Source of the DNA: Luzula sylvatica
Taxonomy: Eukaryota > Streptophyta > Magnoliopsida > Poales > Juncaceae
Assembly (NCBI GenBank): GCA_946800325.1
Contig: OX326958.1
Location: 62,179,793 to 62,243,792 of the forward strand
Length of the DNA: 64,000 bases
Direction of reading: 5' to 3'
The position numbers and the translations under genes are program-made. Below the pieces are notes generated by a model. That model made no database searches. It was not told the DNA's origin and saw only the letters and a list, made by a program, of their open reading frames with translations. Shown piece by piece: positions 34,133-46,064 of this stretch; position 1 is the stretch's first letter; each line of letters begins with the position of its first letter.

Positions 34133-36177
34133 ATGGATCTAAGTCTATTGGTTTTTGCTGTTCTGTTCTCGATTTTTCTAAATGTCGATCACAGTAGAGT
34201 GGAGGGGTCGATTCATACTTACCATTTCGAGCCATTCAAGGAAGTTGGTAATGCGTTTCTTCTCTCCGGTGGTAGTGAAGGCATTGTTTCCTCTGATTAC
34301 AATTCTTACATCAAGTAAATTTTTTTAACCTTGTACTGGTTTTAGTTCGTTTTGATTGCTCAATTTTTCATTTTGGTGAATGGACATGCTAATTAGTATA
34401 ATCAGAGATTCAGAACATTTAGGTTTCCATGAATTGGGGTGGTACTAAACAGTGCAATTGAAGAACTATAATAATTCAGAATCATTTTATCTAAATTCAT
34501 CAAAATTGAAATGCCCAATAAGCCTGAATCAACCCCAATTGAATCGTCACTTCTTCAATTCAATTAAATCCAATCCGATTCATCTTTTCGAGCTAACAAA
34601 CTAAATATTTTCCTCAGATTCGACAACATTAATTTCTATCGAACGAAAGAAGCCTCGAGTCTGCACTCATCAATGGAACACAGCACGGGTCTAATCCAAG
34701 CAATAATCTTTGAAGCGTCAGACCGAGACACCATTGGCGGATCCGCATACGGCGGCCAAAGATCCATTTGTTGCACCCCCGATCTATCCAAAATCGAGGG
34801 ATGCAAACAAGGCGAACTCATCAAACACCCCTCAATTTCAGACCCAAGTTGGCCAATCGTTCTAAACACTCATTTCACCTCAAATTATTCCTCCACCAAA
34901 TTACCCAACCAACAAGTCCCTATCTCCAAGACGGGCATGTACAATCTATTCTTCATCTCATGCGACCCGAAACTTCGAGGACTAACAATGAGTGGCAAAA
35001 CCGTTTGGAAAAACCCTAACGGGTACTTACCGGGTCGAATGGCTCCGTTAATGGATTTCTACATTTTCATGTCTTTATCCTATTTCATCCTCCTCTCGAC
35101 ATATTTTTTTCAATACTTGCGGTTTTGGAGAGACATAACACCCATTCAAAACTGGATAACTTTAATTATCTCTCTAGGGTTTCTCGAAATGACTCTTTGG
35201 TATTTCGAATACTTAAACTTCAACAGTAACGGTGTCAGACCCGTCAGTATAACGACATGGGTGGTTACCGTCGGATGCGTCAGAAAGACGGTATCGAGAT
35301 TACTGATCCTCTCCATTTCGATGGGATACGGAGTGGTGAGGCCCACTTTGGGAGGGTTGACTTATAAGGTTTTGTTGTTAGGGTTTACTTATTTTATTGC
35401 CAGCGAATCGTTGGGCGTTGCGGAGAATGTGGGGACAATTAGCGATATTTCGGGAAAAGCGAAATTGTTTCTTGTTTTGCCTGATGCGTTTCTCGATGCG
35501 TTTTTGATATTGTGGATTTTTACCTCCCTGTCTCGAACCTTGGAAAAACTTCAGGTACTTGCGTGTTTATTTTATAATTTATGTATATTTTTATTTATTT
35601 ATTTTAAATTTGAAATGATTCGTTTAATTAGGCGAGGAGGAGTATGGTGAAGTTAGAAATATATCGAAAGTTCACAAACGCCCTTGCGATTTCGGTTATT
35701 GCATCCGTGGCTTGGATTGGATACGAGGTTATCATCTTTATTAAAAAGAAAAAAAGTTGGGTTTCTTTATTAATATAAATTTATTATTATTATTATGAAA
35801 CAGGTTTATTTCAAGGCTACGGATCCATTCAGCGAAAGGTGGCAAAGCGCTTGGATAATAACAGCATTTTGGGACGTCACTGCTTTTCTTTTGCTCTGCG
35901 TTATTTCGTATTTGTGGGCCCCGTCTCAGACATCTCAAAGGTAATAAATTCATAACTTTGCAATAAAGCCCCTACATTATACCTAAATTGCTAAAAAGAA
36001 ACTTTTATCAGATATGCATATTCTGGTGAAGCTGGAGATGAAGAGGACGAAGAGGCGCAAGCTCTGGCGAAAGGAAATAATCAAGATGGAGAAATAGGAA
36101 TGGTGAAAATAGAAAAAGATCGAAATTCTGGTTTGAGTTTAGACGATGAGACTGAAGAGGAGGATAAGAGAGAATAA
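34133..36177 (+). CDS. Lung seven transmembrane receptor family protein (CAND6/7-like)
   Basis: Five exons (34,133-34,314; 34,618-35,554; 35,632-35,727; 35,804-35,940; 36,012-36,177) give about 505 aa. A signal peptide (LLVFAVLFSIFLNV) leads a lumenal/extracellular region with EASDRDTIGGSAYGG and GMYNLFFISCDP. Seven hydrophobic segments follow in exons 2-4, beginning MDFYIFMSLSYFILLSTYFF, with the conserved GRMAPLM just before them. The tail is acidic (AGDEEDEEAQAL). This matches plant GPR107/108-related proteins, described as candidate G-protein-coupled receptors that reside in Golgi or post-Golgi membranes. The ligand and signalling role here are not known from sequence. The CT-rich 5' leader and clean splice sites suggest an expressed gene. 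It converges on the patatin-like gene, with about 290 bp between stop codons. Confidence 0.9.
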
Positions 36178-36463
36178 TAATTATATAAAAAAAAAGAAAA
36201 AAAGAAGTAAACAATGTTGTGTAATATCATTTCTAGTTTGTGATGTGTTTTCTAGGACTAATTAACTTGACATGCCATATAAACATTAATATTTAGAAAG
36301 TAAATTAGTAATTTAGCCACGATATAATTAGTAAACGTATTATACATATACATCTGTTAGTTAACAAATAAAAAAAATACTCATTAACTTTTATATATAG
36401 CAGAACGAATCGAAGATATGTTAACTAGGTATTATCATCTTTAAAATATTTCTTAAAAGTTTA
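36178..36463. other. Shared 3' flank of two convergent genes
   Basis: The two stop codons are about 290 bp apart, so both 3' UTRs and polyadenylation sites must lie here. No further gene is seen. Confidence 0.6.
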
Positions 36464-38091
36464 TTAATTTGTATCGACACTTTCATCCTTCACTGTGGAT
36501 TCGACGGGATTTTGATCGGCCCAAACAGATGCATCTAAATATCCAAGTTCGAAAAATTTGTCGAGTATATAGTCTTCGGCAGGCTCTAATGCCCAATTAA
36601 ATAACTGCAAAAATCACAAATAAATAAATAAATATTAATTTTACAAAAAAAAAATAGTAAATAAAAATTAAATTTAATAAATAACAAACCTGACGAGGAC
36701 CAGCTCTGTTTTCGGGATTACAATGCGGGCTTATCGCAATTCCTTTTAAACCTATCATATTCATAGGAAATGCACATACTTTGACCTGTATGTTTCGAAA
36801 ATACGATTTCAATCATACAAATAGCAAGAAAAATTGTAAATACAAGGTTTTACTAGGGGCAAATTAGTAAATTTATGTACTGTTTGAGATGCAGATGTAG
36901 GAGGCATAAATAAAGTCAAACCACCGTCTATACACAATCTGTTACGAAACATTGTTGCTGGCCTCGCCGCTAAATACCTACACAAATATATTATTATTAT
37001 TAATAATTATTTATTTATTTATATATTATTTATTTTGGGTACCCAGGAATGAAGGAAGAGGTGAAAATGGCATCAATGAGGTCTTGTTTAGAGTCGAATT
37101 GATCCACGAGTAAACCTCTAGGTCTCCAACCTAATTGCGTTATTGCCACTAAAATAACGAAATTGAAAAGAAAGAATTATTATATGATCATAAATAATAA
37201 CGAAATTATCAAAAATAAATATTACCGCGAATTCTTCCATTAGATCGAGTATGTGCATCTTCAGGCAAGAACTCCTCCAGTACATCTCTTAGTATTGCCT
37301 GTGATTTGAGATAATACATTATATAATTACTCCAATTGATTGCAAATTCAAAATTAATTTGGAATGTTTTACATACACCGAGACGAAAAGCAGTGCCATT
37401 GATGCGACAATTATCAGCAAGGGTTTTGGTAACTTCTAGAGCTTCCTCCATCGATTTCCCCGATGCAATGATTGCGCAAACTATTGCTCCAGCCGAAGAT
37501 CCCGCTAATGGCGTAGTTTCCTGCGCAATTCAATTACCAAATTGAAGCAAAAATGGTGTTTCAAAATTCAAATTTCACGGCTTAATGCATAAAGATCGAA
37601 TCTTTACCAGTTAATCTACGAACCTTTATGTACCCCTTTTCGAGGAGAAGCCTCGCGACGCCCAAATGGTAAGGAATGAGAAGCCCCGCCGCGCTGAAAC
37701 TGAAACCAGGAGAAGTAACCTTTCTTCTCTCTTTCTCCGCCTCCACATCTTGCTCTCTCTGCTCCCAAATCACCGGTTCACGCTTGATTACACCCCTTTC
37801 GACATTCAATACCTCATCTTCAGACTCTACAGGACCCACTCGTCGATCGCTGTCCGTTCGGTTCTTAATCAACAGAGAGGCAAGACCAAGGAATACTTCT
37901 CCGGTGGCAACAGCCAAAGATTTCTTCTCCTCAGGCGGATTAGGACCTAGGTTCGAATTGGGCACCGCGCGAGGGAGGAATCTGGGTTTTGGGTTAGGAA
38001 TTGGCTTGGGGAGGAAAGAGAGGAAGGAAGAAAGAGCTGACATGAGTGAGCAGCGAGAGAGTGGGAGAAGAAGATGATTACGTGGCTTCAT
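36464..38091 (-). CDS. Patatin-like acyl hydrolase/phospholipase
   Basis: Seven exons (38,091-37,624; 37,520-37,377; 37,298-37,226; 37,148-37,043; 36,977-36,881; 36,785-36,690; 36,604-36,464) give 374 aa. The patatin domain starts with FSFSAAGLLIPYHLGVARLL. The nucleophile elbow is GSSAG with Ser165, and the dyad partner is Asp281 in IDGG, so the Ser-Asp catalytic pair is present. Such enzymes release fatty acids from galacto- or phospholipids. The sequence most resembles the single-copy plant type related to Arabidopsis At1g33270. The first about 90 residues are Ser/Arg/Pro-rich and could be a plastid transit peptide. An in-frame methionine 24 codons upstream (38,163) is possible, but MKPRNHLL is preferred by position. 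Every intron is GT-AG. Confidence 0.92.
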
Positions 38092-38583
38092 TACAATCCT
38101 TCGTGTATTCTTTGTAAATTCACAGGTGAACAAAAGCAACAGAGATTTTATTTTTAAAAACACTTATGAACTAACTATACTCAGTATTTATACGGTAATA
38201 TACTTATATGCTGAAGTTGAAGAGCTAAATTTTTTTTTTAAATTAAAATCATCTTTTTTGGAAATGAAGAGGTGTGGTGATATAGATTAATTGAAAATAA
38301 ATTTCGCTATATTTAGAATTCTATTTTAGCCCATTACAGTTTATACAGAAGTCCATTTATATGGTGTATTTCTGGTATATTGTTTTATCTAATTTACACC
38401 TAACTTTTGAGTAGATCTAATAGTTGGAGTAGATATATTTGATTCGATATTTCCCTAATTCATTGCTGGTAAAAGAATTAAATTATGAATATTTAATATT
38501 TACACACATGAATTTTGAAATTTCAAAATTCTTCCAATTACAATCATCACAAAACAATCAATTCAATGTTGAAATTATATTCT
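38092..38583. other. Patatin-like gene promoter and PLA2 3' flank
   Basis: The 5' flank of the patatin-like gene and the 3' flank of the PLA2 gene share this AT-rich interval. No gene is seen. Confidence 0.5.
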
Positions 38584-39873
38584 TCAGGGTTTGTTAAGGA
38601 CTCTTTCGGCCGCCAAGGCCGCCTCCACCACGAACGAGATCTCGTTCGATACATCATCGGTCGAGCATGCGTTCCCTTCGAAAGTCTTTTTCTCGCCGGC
38701 GTTCTTCGCCGCTACCAAACAACTCAGCAAATTCTCGTTGCACAACGTACTCAAATAATCATCTGTAAAGAACGAGTCGTGACAAAGGATTTCGATATCA
38801 TACTAAAAATTCATCGCTCTATAATGAATTTGTACAATTTTTGTATGATTTAATTATGTATGAGCCGATATATTGTGTGTTGCATGAATTCTATATGATG
38901 CAGAAGGTCTCTAATAAAATGTAAAAAGTATAAAAATTATGGTTGTAAATAGTTTTGCTAAGAACTACGATACACCGATATAACTTATTTTATTGACAAA
39001 ACGATGCGCGCTGCAACTTTTAGTCCGCTACATCTAAATAAAATATTGTAGATGAATTTATAAAAAATCAAATGAATTTAATTAAAAAGAAATATTTCAT
39101 GAAAAATTATAATAATTATAATCACTTTTGGTTGAAAAAAAAAAAACACCTCTCATATTTAGATTGAGGTGTTCTGATTTGTTGGAGATGCTCATTTTCA
39201 AATATCTTGTTAATTATTTTATAAATTTATTTGTTGTTTTAAAGATTGTTTTAATTACATATCGATACGTAATTATTTATGCGATACCAATTACAACATC
39301 AGCTATAGCGCGCGCTACTCGTTATCGCTTAAAAAATAATTACCACATTGATAAAAATAAAATAATTAAAATGCAAAATGAAATATTTTTTTGGACTAAC
39401 TGTTGTTGGCGGTGACACATGCATCGTGAAACATGCAACATGCGTCGACATCGTCGCAGGGGGTTTCGCCAGGGCAGCCGGTGTAGGAGGCACCGCAATA
39501 TTTCCCATACTTCAAAAATGGTGGCTCTGTAAATAAATCAAAAAGGGAAATAACTCACATAATTCACATACTAAATTAATATTTCATTCTTAGAAAATAA
39601 TTATTAGCTTTATGTGTTTTCAATTACCTGAGCAGAATTCTGATTTGCATTCTCGGCTACATTGCTGTTAAATCCAAAAATTGAAGTAGTTTAGATTAAT
39701 TCGAAACACGAATTTGTGTATGAAAAGAAAATATTTTGTTTGTTGAGAATTCAAACCGTCGAGCCTTCAGAAGGCGGCATGCCGAAGTCTAGCGCATTCG
39801 CGAAACGGCACAGAAATAAACCAAGTAATACCAGCTTCAACATATTTTGCTTTATATTCTTCATGCAAATCAT
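38584..39873 (-). CDS. Secretory phospholipase A2
   Basis: Four small exons (39,873-39,757; 39,664-39,628; 39,526-39,401; 38,762-38,584) give 152 aa, or 149 from the second ATG at 39,864. A signal peptide (LVLLGLFLCRFANA) precedes a mature protein with twelve cysteines, as in plant sPLA2. The calcium loop (YGKYCGASYTGCPGE) and the catalytic block (CDDVDACCMFHDAC, His85/Asp86) are intact. The last exon supplies NDYLSTLCNENLLSC and the helical tail ending AERVLNKP. The enzyme would cleave the sn-2 acyl chain of phospholipids in a calcium-dependent way in the secretory pathway or apoplast. The 638-bp intron 3 (38,763-39,400) hides the C-terminus from simple ORF scans. Exon joins are all GT-AG and restore the family sequence. 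Confidence 0.93.
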
Positions 39874-39945
39874 TTTATCTTGTTAGAGAGAGAGAGATTT
39901 AGAGAGAGAGAAAGGGGATTATGATCATGAAACATAGTTGAGAAG

Positions 39946-39955
39946 TTTATATAGA
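39946..39955 (-). promoter_or_regulatory. TATA box of the PLA2 gene
   Basis: The minus strand reads 'tctatataaa' 73 bp before the first PLA2 ATG, with a GA-rich leader (39,886-39,911) in between. Spacing fits a TATA box with a short 5' UTR. Confidence 0.6.
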
Positions 39956-40339
39956 GGTCATGATTAACTAGTGTTTTAGTGGGAGTCAACCAATGAGAAC
40001 ATGCCACGTCAGAGGATTTAAATGCACGCTTAATAACTTGCACTCATAACCAAAAGGAACTAATTAGTTTAATCAGAGAGTCAAGAGACATCATGTTCTT
40101 ATTCTTTTCTTTTTTTTTTTGCATTTTCGCCCTTAAAAAGCAGTAAATATATTCATTCATGCATTTCAAATTCGAATTTTATTGGGAAGTTCTATGCCTG
40201 CAATTATTTTTAATAGTGTCAAGAATACAAAATCAACAATTTTAATTTTTGAAGTTCGATATATTTTAAAATACAGTTGCAAATCAATGAGTTCATAGCA
40301 CAGCTGTTTTGAATGTGATATACAAAAATCATATGTTAT
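39956..40339. other. PLA2 upstream region
   Basis: Holds the distal promoter of the PLA2 gene; no gene is seen. Confidence 0.45.
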
Positions 40340-40412
40340 GAGAAATTGTGGATTCAATTTTAATTGACATCAATAAATTAAGGACATATCAATATTCTCC
40401 ATCTATTATCAA
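40340..40412 (+). mobile_element. Decayed SINE fragment
   Basis: 'gagaaattgtggattcaatt' followed by 'attgacatcaata' and 'attctccat' matches the 3' half of the SINE at 14,061-14,194, with several mutations in the B box. Confidence 0.5.
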
Positions 40413-40889
40413 AATAAAATACATTGCAAATAAGAGAAATGGTTGGTAATTATTTACAAATACAGAAATTAGTTTAAAAAAGACTAAATCTTATATAAAA
40501 AAAATAGTTGCATGGTGGGTCCTCCTGTTACGTGATTTTATGTTTAACTGAGGATCCGAGCACACATTTTCTAACCTAATTAAGGGGATAGGTGAGCCAA
40601 CTTCTTTGAGAGGCAAGTTGCACTTTCACCCTTGAAAAAATTATTATTTTGTATGCAAAATGAAGGACCATAAAACAATAGTTCAGGCACACAAACCATG
40701 AAATCAAGGACTAATTTTATATGTGTGTTATGTTTTGAATTTAAATCAGAAATATGATGTGCCGCATTTGTTAGAAAATTTAATTACGATTAATATATAT
40801 ATATTTTTTATTAGGTGGCAAGATGCCAAATCTTAGGTTTGTGTTAATAAGAAGATAGTAATTTACAATTTACATAAATTTTTAATATT
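40413..40889. other. Intergenic DNA
   Basis: No gene is seen. Confidence 0.45.
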
Positions 40890-41250
40890 AAAGCTGTCAG
40901 CCCTATCCTTGTCTTTTGTGCTTGTGCCTTCTTCGTCTGTATTTTTTTCGCGTGGCTGCTTCGTCGAGTATCTTGTTTGTTAGTTGTGTGCGGTATTTTG
41001 GAGATATTTCAAAAAATTCTTCTATTTCGTTCTTTCCATGTCTCCCAAATTATCGCCATTGCTATTGTTTTGCACTTTTCTTTTTCTTCTTTTGTTTTTT
41101 ATTTTAAATTCCATTCCCAAGCTCCCTCTGCGGTGATTTGAGTTGCAATCGGCATATTTATCATAATAGTTTCTTCAATTAGCCTCCATGTCATTTGGGT
41201 AAATGGGCACATTAGTAGTAGACGGTCGGCGTTTCTTGGTTTTGTTGGCA
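40890..41250 (-). pseudogene. LINE ORF2 3' fragment (zinc-binding RT C-terminus)
   Basis: The minus strand reads DRLLLMCPFTQMTWRLIEET...AWEWNLK, a stop, then IAMAIIWETWKERNRRIF. This is the 'HL...CPF...W...W..W.ERN.RIF' pattern at the end of plant L1 ORF2 proteins. In-frame stops show it is inactive and 5'-truncated. Confidence 0.75.
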
Positions 41251-42480
41251 TAACTTTTTTTTTTTAATTCTTTATAGTTTTAAAAATTTGTTATGATTTA
41301 TTTGTATTCTCCATTTTACTTAACAAAATAATTATAATCAAAATTTTTTGTAAATCTCGAACTATCAAATATTTTAATATAAAAAATCTTAATGTGCTCA
41401 ATCATTAAAAAAATATTTTTTATTTATCATCGAAAAACTTTCTTTTTTTATTGCATATACTGTGTTTGATAATTTTCAAGAAAATTATTGTAAAGAAATG
41501 AATAAAAATTGTTTTCAAGCTGTATAATATTTTCAATTTTTTTACTAAAAATAGACGTATGTTAAATTATTGTAAAAGCCTAAAACGAAAACAATGTCGT
41601 ACAAAAATCATACTGACAGAACAACATAAAATAAATTTTTAGATTAAATGATTGAGCGCACTAACTAATAAATTTGAATTCAATTTTTGTTGTCATTCGG
41701 TCAAATAGTATTGGACAAGGGACACGTATTCTTCTCTATTTAATATAAAAAATAAAAAAAACAAAGGTCAATGTTTTATCATGAAAATATAAGTAGGAGG
41801 ATATGGTATGCAAATTGTTCTTTTGCACACAATTTCCTGAATTTCAAGACATAAATTGTTTTTTTTTTCAATTGATGATTTTCAATTTCATGTACAAAAT
41901 TATGAGCAGATTTGTTGACTATTTATAATAATAAACTAGAATATGGTTATAACTTCAAAATAACTTTATAAGAGAATATATATTTTTTTACTCTCCACCA
42001 TTTTTATTTTTGATAAGGAGTGATCATTCAAATGCTACTTGAAATATTGGAGAAATTATTTGTTTTGAAATTTAAAAAGTATTAACAATATTGCATATTT
42101 TCATAAATAAGGAACTCATAACTCATAAGTAAGAATAAAGAATAGCATGTCAACAAATTAATCAAAAATATGTCAAGTTATCCATTTTTAAAAAATAATA
42201 TCCTATATAATATTATAATGGTCTACATCAAGTTTCATAATATCACAAGCTTTTTGGATTTAGATAAAGGGGTATATATTGTTCCTAAATGCTTATGTGG
42301 AATATTAATCCTCCAATATAATAAATATTGCTGAACAGTCGGAACAGATGAGATTTATTTATTTAAATACTCTATAATTATGCAATAAGAAAATTCAATG
42401 TCATTGTCTTGAATACATATAATGATAATATAGATTATAACAAATTTATTAGGTTATGGCCATAAAAGATAGATAATAAA
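41251..42480. other. AT-rich intergenic DNA
   Basis: No gene is seen. Confidence 0.45.
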
Positions 42481-42599
42481 AAAATCATTTAATGGAGAAG
42501 ACTCGGTGGTCCTCCATCCATTAATGTCAATGAAACTTGAATTTACAACATATAATTTTTGTGTCTCACACTCAACCAACTAGCTTATGATCAGAAAAA
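42481..42599 (-). mobile_element. SINE copy with 12-bp target duplication
   Basis: The minus strand carries an A-box-like 'aagctagttggttgag', a mutated B box and the 3' body shared with 14,061-14,194. It is flanked by perfect repeats 'atagataataaa' (42,469-42,480 and 42,600-42,611). Confidence 0.85.
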
Positions 42600-42611
42600 A
42601 TAGATAATAAA

Positions 42612-42946
42612 TAAAGTAAAATCTTCAATAACAATTTCTAGGAAAAAAATCATAATTAATTTTTGAAACGATACATTCATAATATTAGGACCAATCATTT
42701 TCATAATGCTAGAAAAATTCTAAGGAAGAAAAACATATTTACATTTATTAAAAAAATTAAATTGTATGTGGGATTTTGTTCCTTTCAATTTACTATTATT
42801 ATGCTCACAAAAATAATTATATATTAGTTCACAGAAAAATCCCCCCACAAAATTGTCTTGTTCCTTTAAATTTACCAAGGGTTTTTGACACCCAAATTTC
42901 ATCTTAAACAAATTCCAGCTAATCTTTCTCTCCATATATAACAAAT
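42612..42946. other. Promoter region of the MYOB-like gene
   Basis: AT-rich; no distinct gene or clear TATA box was identified. Confidence 0.4.
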
Positions 42947-44635
42947 TTGGCTTCTAACAATTTTGCTAAATCTTTACACAAAAACACCCCTGAAATTGTG
43001 TCTACCATCATGTACAACCCCATAAAATGGAGCATAATAGCTCTCCAATTTGTCAATGGCATTCTCTCTTATCTGATAACCAAATTTGTCTTTTTCATTG
43101 GCCTTCCATTTTCATATGATAAATATAGATTTCATAAAGATGATTCTTTGGAGATTATAAAACCAAATTGGATGTGTTTAGTATTTAATGAAGAAAGGTT
43201 GGTGCCGATTGAGTTGATCGACGAGCTCACTTTAGGAGATAGCTCTATTTGGTGTAATAAGGAGAAGCACATGAACAGAGAAGCTATTCAAGAGAGTTCT
43301 CTTGTATCTTTTCAAGGTAATATAATTTTCATGATTATTTTTATATTAATTTGAAAATTTTGAATTTCAACGCACAAACACATTATCGGAATGCCGAGAC
43401 TCAGGGAGATTATGGTTTCAAAACACACTTTTATAGCCACGGTTAAATTGAGCAATTTTCATTATTAGAAAGTATATTTTTGACTAATTTTACCGTATAC
43501 TAGATAATTTTAGTGATCACCTAATTAATCATTTTTAACTAGATTGTTAAATCGAAGTATTCCTGAAATGTGGTATTTTCTTTTGTACTCAAATATAATT
43601 TTATTTTTTTTAAATATGAAAGGTTTACTTTCGCGGATGAACACGATTGGGGAGAAAAATACCGATTTTAGAGAGAGAGCAGCAATTGGCGAGATTTCAA
43701 TTGGAAGTCGAATATGTGAACAAGATCAATTATATGTAAACAACAATCAAACAAACGATCATGATCAAAATACAAGACCGTGTCGCAATTCTATCTTTGA
43801 GATAGCATCCATAGACTTACTCGATGCAAAATCCGAACCTTCGTATCATAAGATCAATGAAATTGAAGAGAAAACAGGCAATATTTTTTCAAATTCAAAC
43901 TTAATAGGTAGCAATTCTTTTCACAATGATCCAGGTCAACAAAAAAATTCATACCATTCGCTCTTCGAAATTACACCTACCAAAACTACTCCCCGTTCAA
44001 ACCCTAATACTAGTTCGGAATCTCCTCCTTCTCGTCCTATATCAAATGAACTTACGGGAGAGAAAACAAAAAACTTGTTTTCAAGTTCAACATGGTTAGA
44101 TTCAAATGAATTAATCATGATAAATCAAGAAGAAATACATAGTGAAATTTTTGGTAGACTTCATGAATTATTAAATGATTTTGAAGAAGAAAAGATTTCT
44201 ATTCAAGAAAAGCTCAAGGAATTAGAACAAAGGTTCTCAACAATACAAAAAGAAGATCAAGAGAATAAACCTATTTTAGAAGAGGACACGTATGAGTCGT
44301 TAGCCAAACATTTGCATTGTGAGATGAATTATTCTTCCAATGATTTAGTTAGCTTAGGAAATATAAGATCTGGCACGAATCGTAAGGTACATTTTCACAT
44401 GAAAAAGAATTTTGAGCGTAATTTTAGTTCACGTGCATTCGATTTGGAGATATTGGAGGAAAATGATAGAACGGAAATAGAAGATGAGTTTGGTGATCTG
44501 CGAGCAAGATTACGAGATATTGAGGCTAATAGAGAATTGATTGATCAATGTGTTAAATCTTTGGAGAAAGAGGGAGAAAGGAAGGATGTTATTCAAGATA
44601 TTTTAAAGCAAATTGACAAATTTAGAAGGGTATAA
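42947..44635 (+). CDS. Divergent myosin-binding (MYOB-like) membrane coiled-coil protein
   Basis: Two exons (42,947-43,316; 43,623-44,635) encode 460 aa. The N-terminus (MASNNFAKSLHKNTPEI..., then a membrane segment at about residues 28-55 with SYLITKF) resembles plant MYOB/GTD-binding proteins, which anchor myosin XI to vesicles. The C-terminus (LRARLRDIEANRELIDQCVK, then LEKEGERKDVIQDILKQI) resembles the terminal coiled coil of the same family. Between them are a short coiled coil (about 290-332) and a long polar Ser/Asn-rich linker. The Cys-rich LCSRLDH-type motif that normally follows the membrane segment, and a clear GTD-binding core, are not seen. It may be a shortened or fast-evolving relative, so myosin binding is uncertain. 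Confidence 0.6.
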
Positions 44636-44639
44636 TTGA

Positions 44640-45107
44640 TAATTAGAAAGAAATGATATATAAATTTAAATTTGTTTTTGTAAAATAAAAATGGCAAATT
44701 TAACAATGTATAGAGGAGAGGGTCTGGCAAAATTTATCGGAAAAACAATGTATCGAGGGTTTTTTAATTATGTATATGATTTGTTTAAATTTGGCTAATT
44801 TACATTCTTAAGTTAGATGCATTATTCGTGCTAAGATTTCACTTCTTTGTTAGATAAACAGTCTTTTCTAAAATTGCATTAATCATAAAAGTATTTAATT
44901 TCTTCATGACCACTGTTATTTGATCTCTGCATTTTTGTTTAATCTTTAATAGCTTTTAACCATGAACATTATCCAACAAACCTTTATCAATTTGAGCAAA
45001 TTATCTCCATTCATCTAGAGTAGACTTGAGGACTTATTGAACCAAAAATGGATGAAATTAGTACCTATATTATCTGTTACTATTCCAATCAAGTCTAGTA
45101 CCAAACA
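44640..45107. other. Intergenic DNA
   Basis: 3' region of the MYOB-like gene; no other gene is seen. Confidence 0.45.
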
Positions 45108-45600
45108 TAGCCAGTCATTCGGGATACGACAATAATACGATACGAGATACGTTCGTGTATAATTCGGATAGTGTGTTTTTCAATACGGCAAAAATTCGGA
45201 CATAAAAAACGTGAACGGATAATATTCGTATTCGTATAGGTTCGTGTATAATACGATTTTTATTAAAAATTCGGTTAAAAAAATTCGGCAAAACATAATA
45301 CCGCAAAGTTCGCGTATTTTTGAAAATTCGTATAATTCGTGTATTATTCACGAACTATTCGCGAATTGACTAACTTAAATCATGATATGACTCATTTAAC
45401 TTAGAAATTACATACATATAAACAATTAAAAATTCCCAATTTGAAAAATTCGGCAAAAAATCGGCCGAATATTTTTTGGCCATAAAATTCGCGAATATTT
45501 CCGAATCACTGAATTGGATACGCGAAGTTCGCGTATTTTTCAAAATTCGTATAATTCGTGTATTATTCGCGAACTATTCGCGAATTGACTAACTTAGGTA
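45108..45600. repeat. Dispersed ATACG/ATTCG-rich repeat, copy 2 with internal duplication
   Basis: Bases 45,108-45,470 match the repeat at 3,646-3,998. About 75 bp (45,302-45,377, starting 'cgcaaagttcgcgta') recurs at about 45,522-45,597, so this copy is extended by an internal duplication. Confidence 0.75.
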
Positions 45601-45765
45601 CCAAATACCAATATATATAACTTGTAATTTTAGAGAGATTAGAATTAGAATTTTAAATCTTATAATTAAGGTGAGACGAATTATCAAAAACATAAATTCT
45701 CTTAAAATTTCCAATTGTGTCCTTCATACATTCCATTCAACAACAAATCGAGACCCTAAATTAAT

Positions 45766-45999
45766 CTACGCAGCATGCGCAGAAATCTTCATACCGGCCT
45801 GACAATGGCTGGGGAAACCACACAAAAAGTAATTATCTCCTTTCACGAGGGTAATTCGGTCACTTCCTGAAGAATACGTCTTCGAGCCCGGCGCAGCGGT
45901 GCAACTATTATAGCCCTTCGCATCCACCGATACAACATCATGCACACCACTCGGGTAGTTGAATACTATTATGAAAAAATAAAAAAATAGATTAAATTT

Positions 46000-46064
<65 letters not shown>

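Noticed and set aside
37666..38077. Plus-strand frames of 94 and 133 codons
   Set aside because: Antisense to the first exon of the patatin-like gene.
38515..38853. 112-codon plus-strand open frame
   Set aside because: It is antisense to the last PLA2 exon, which encodes a well-matched family C-terminus.
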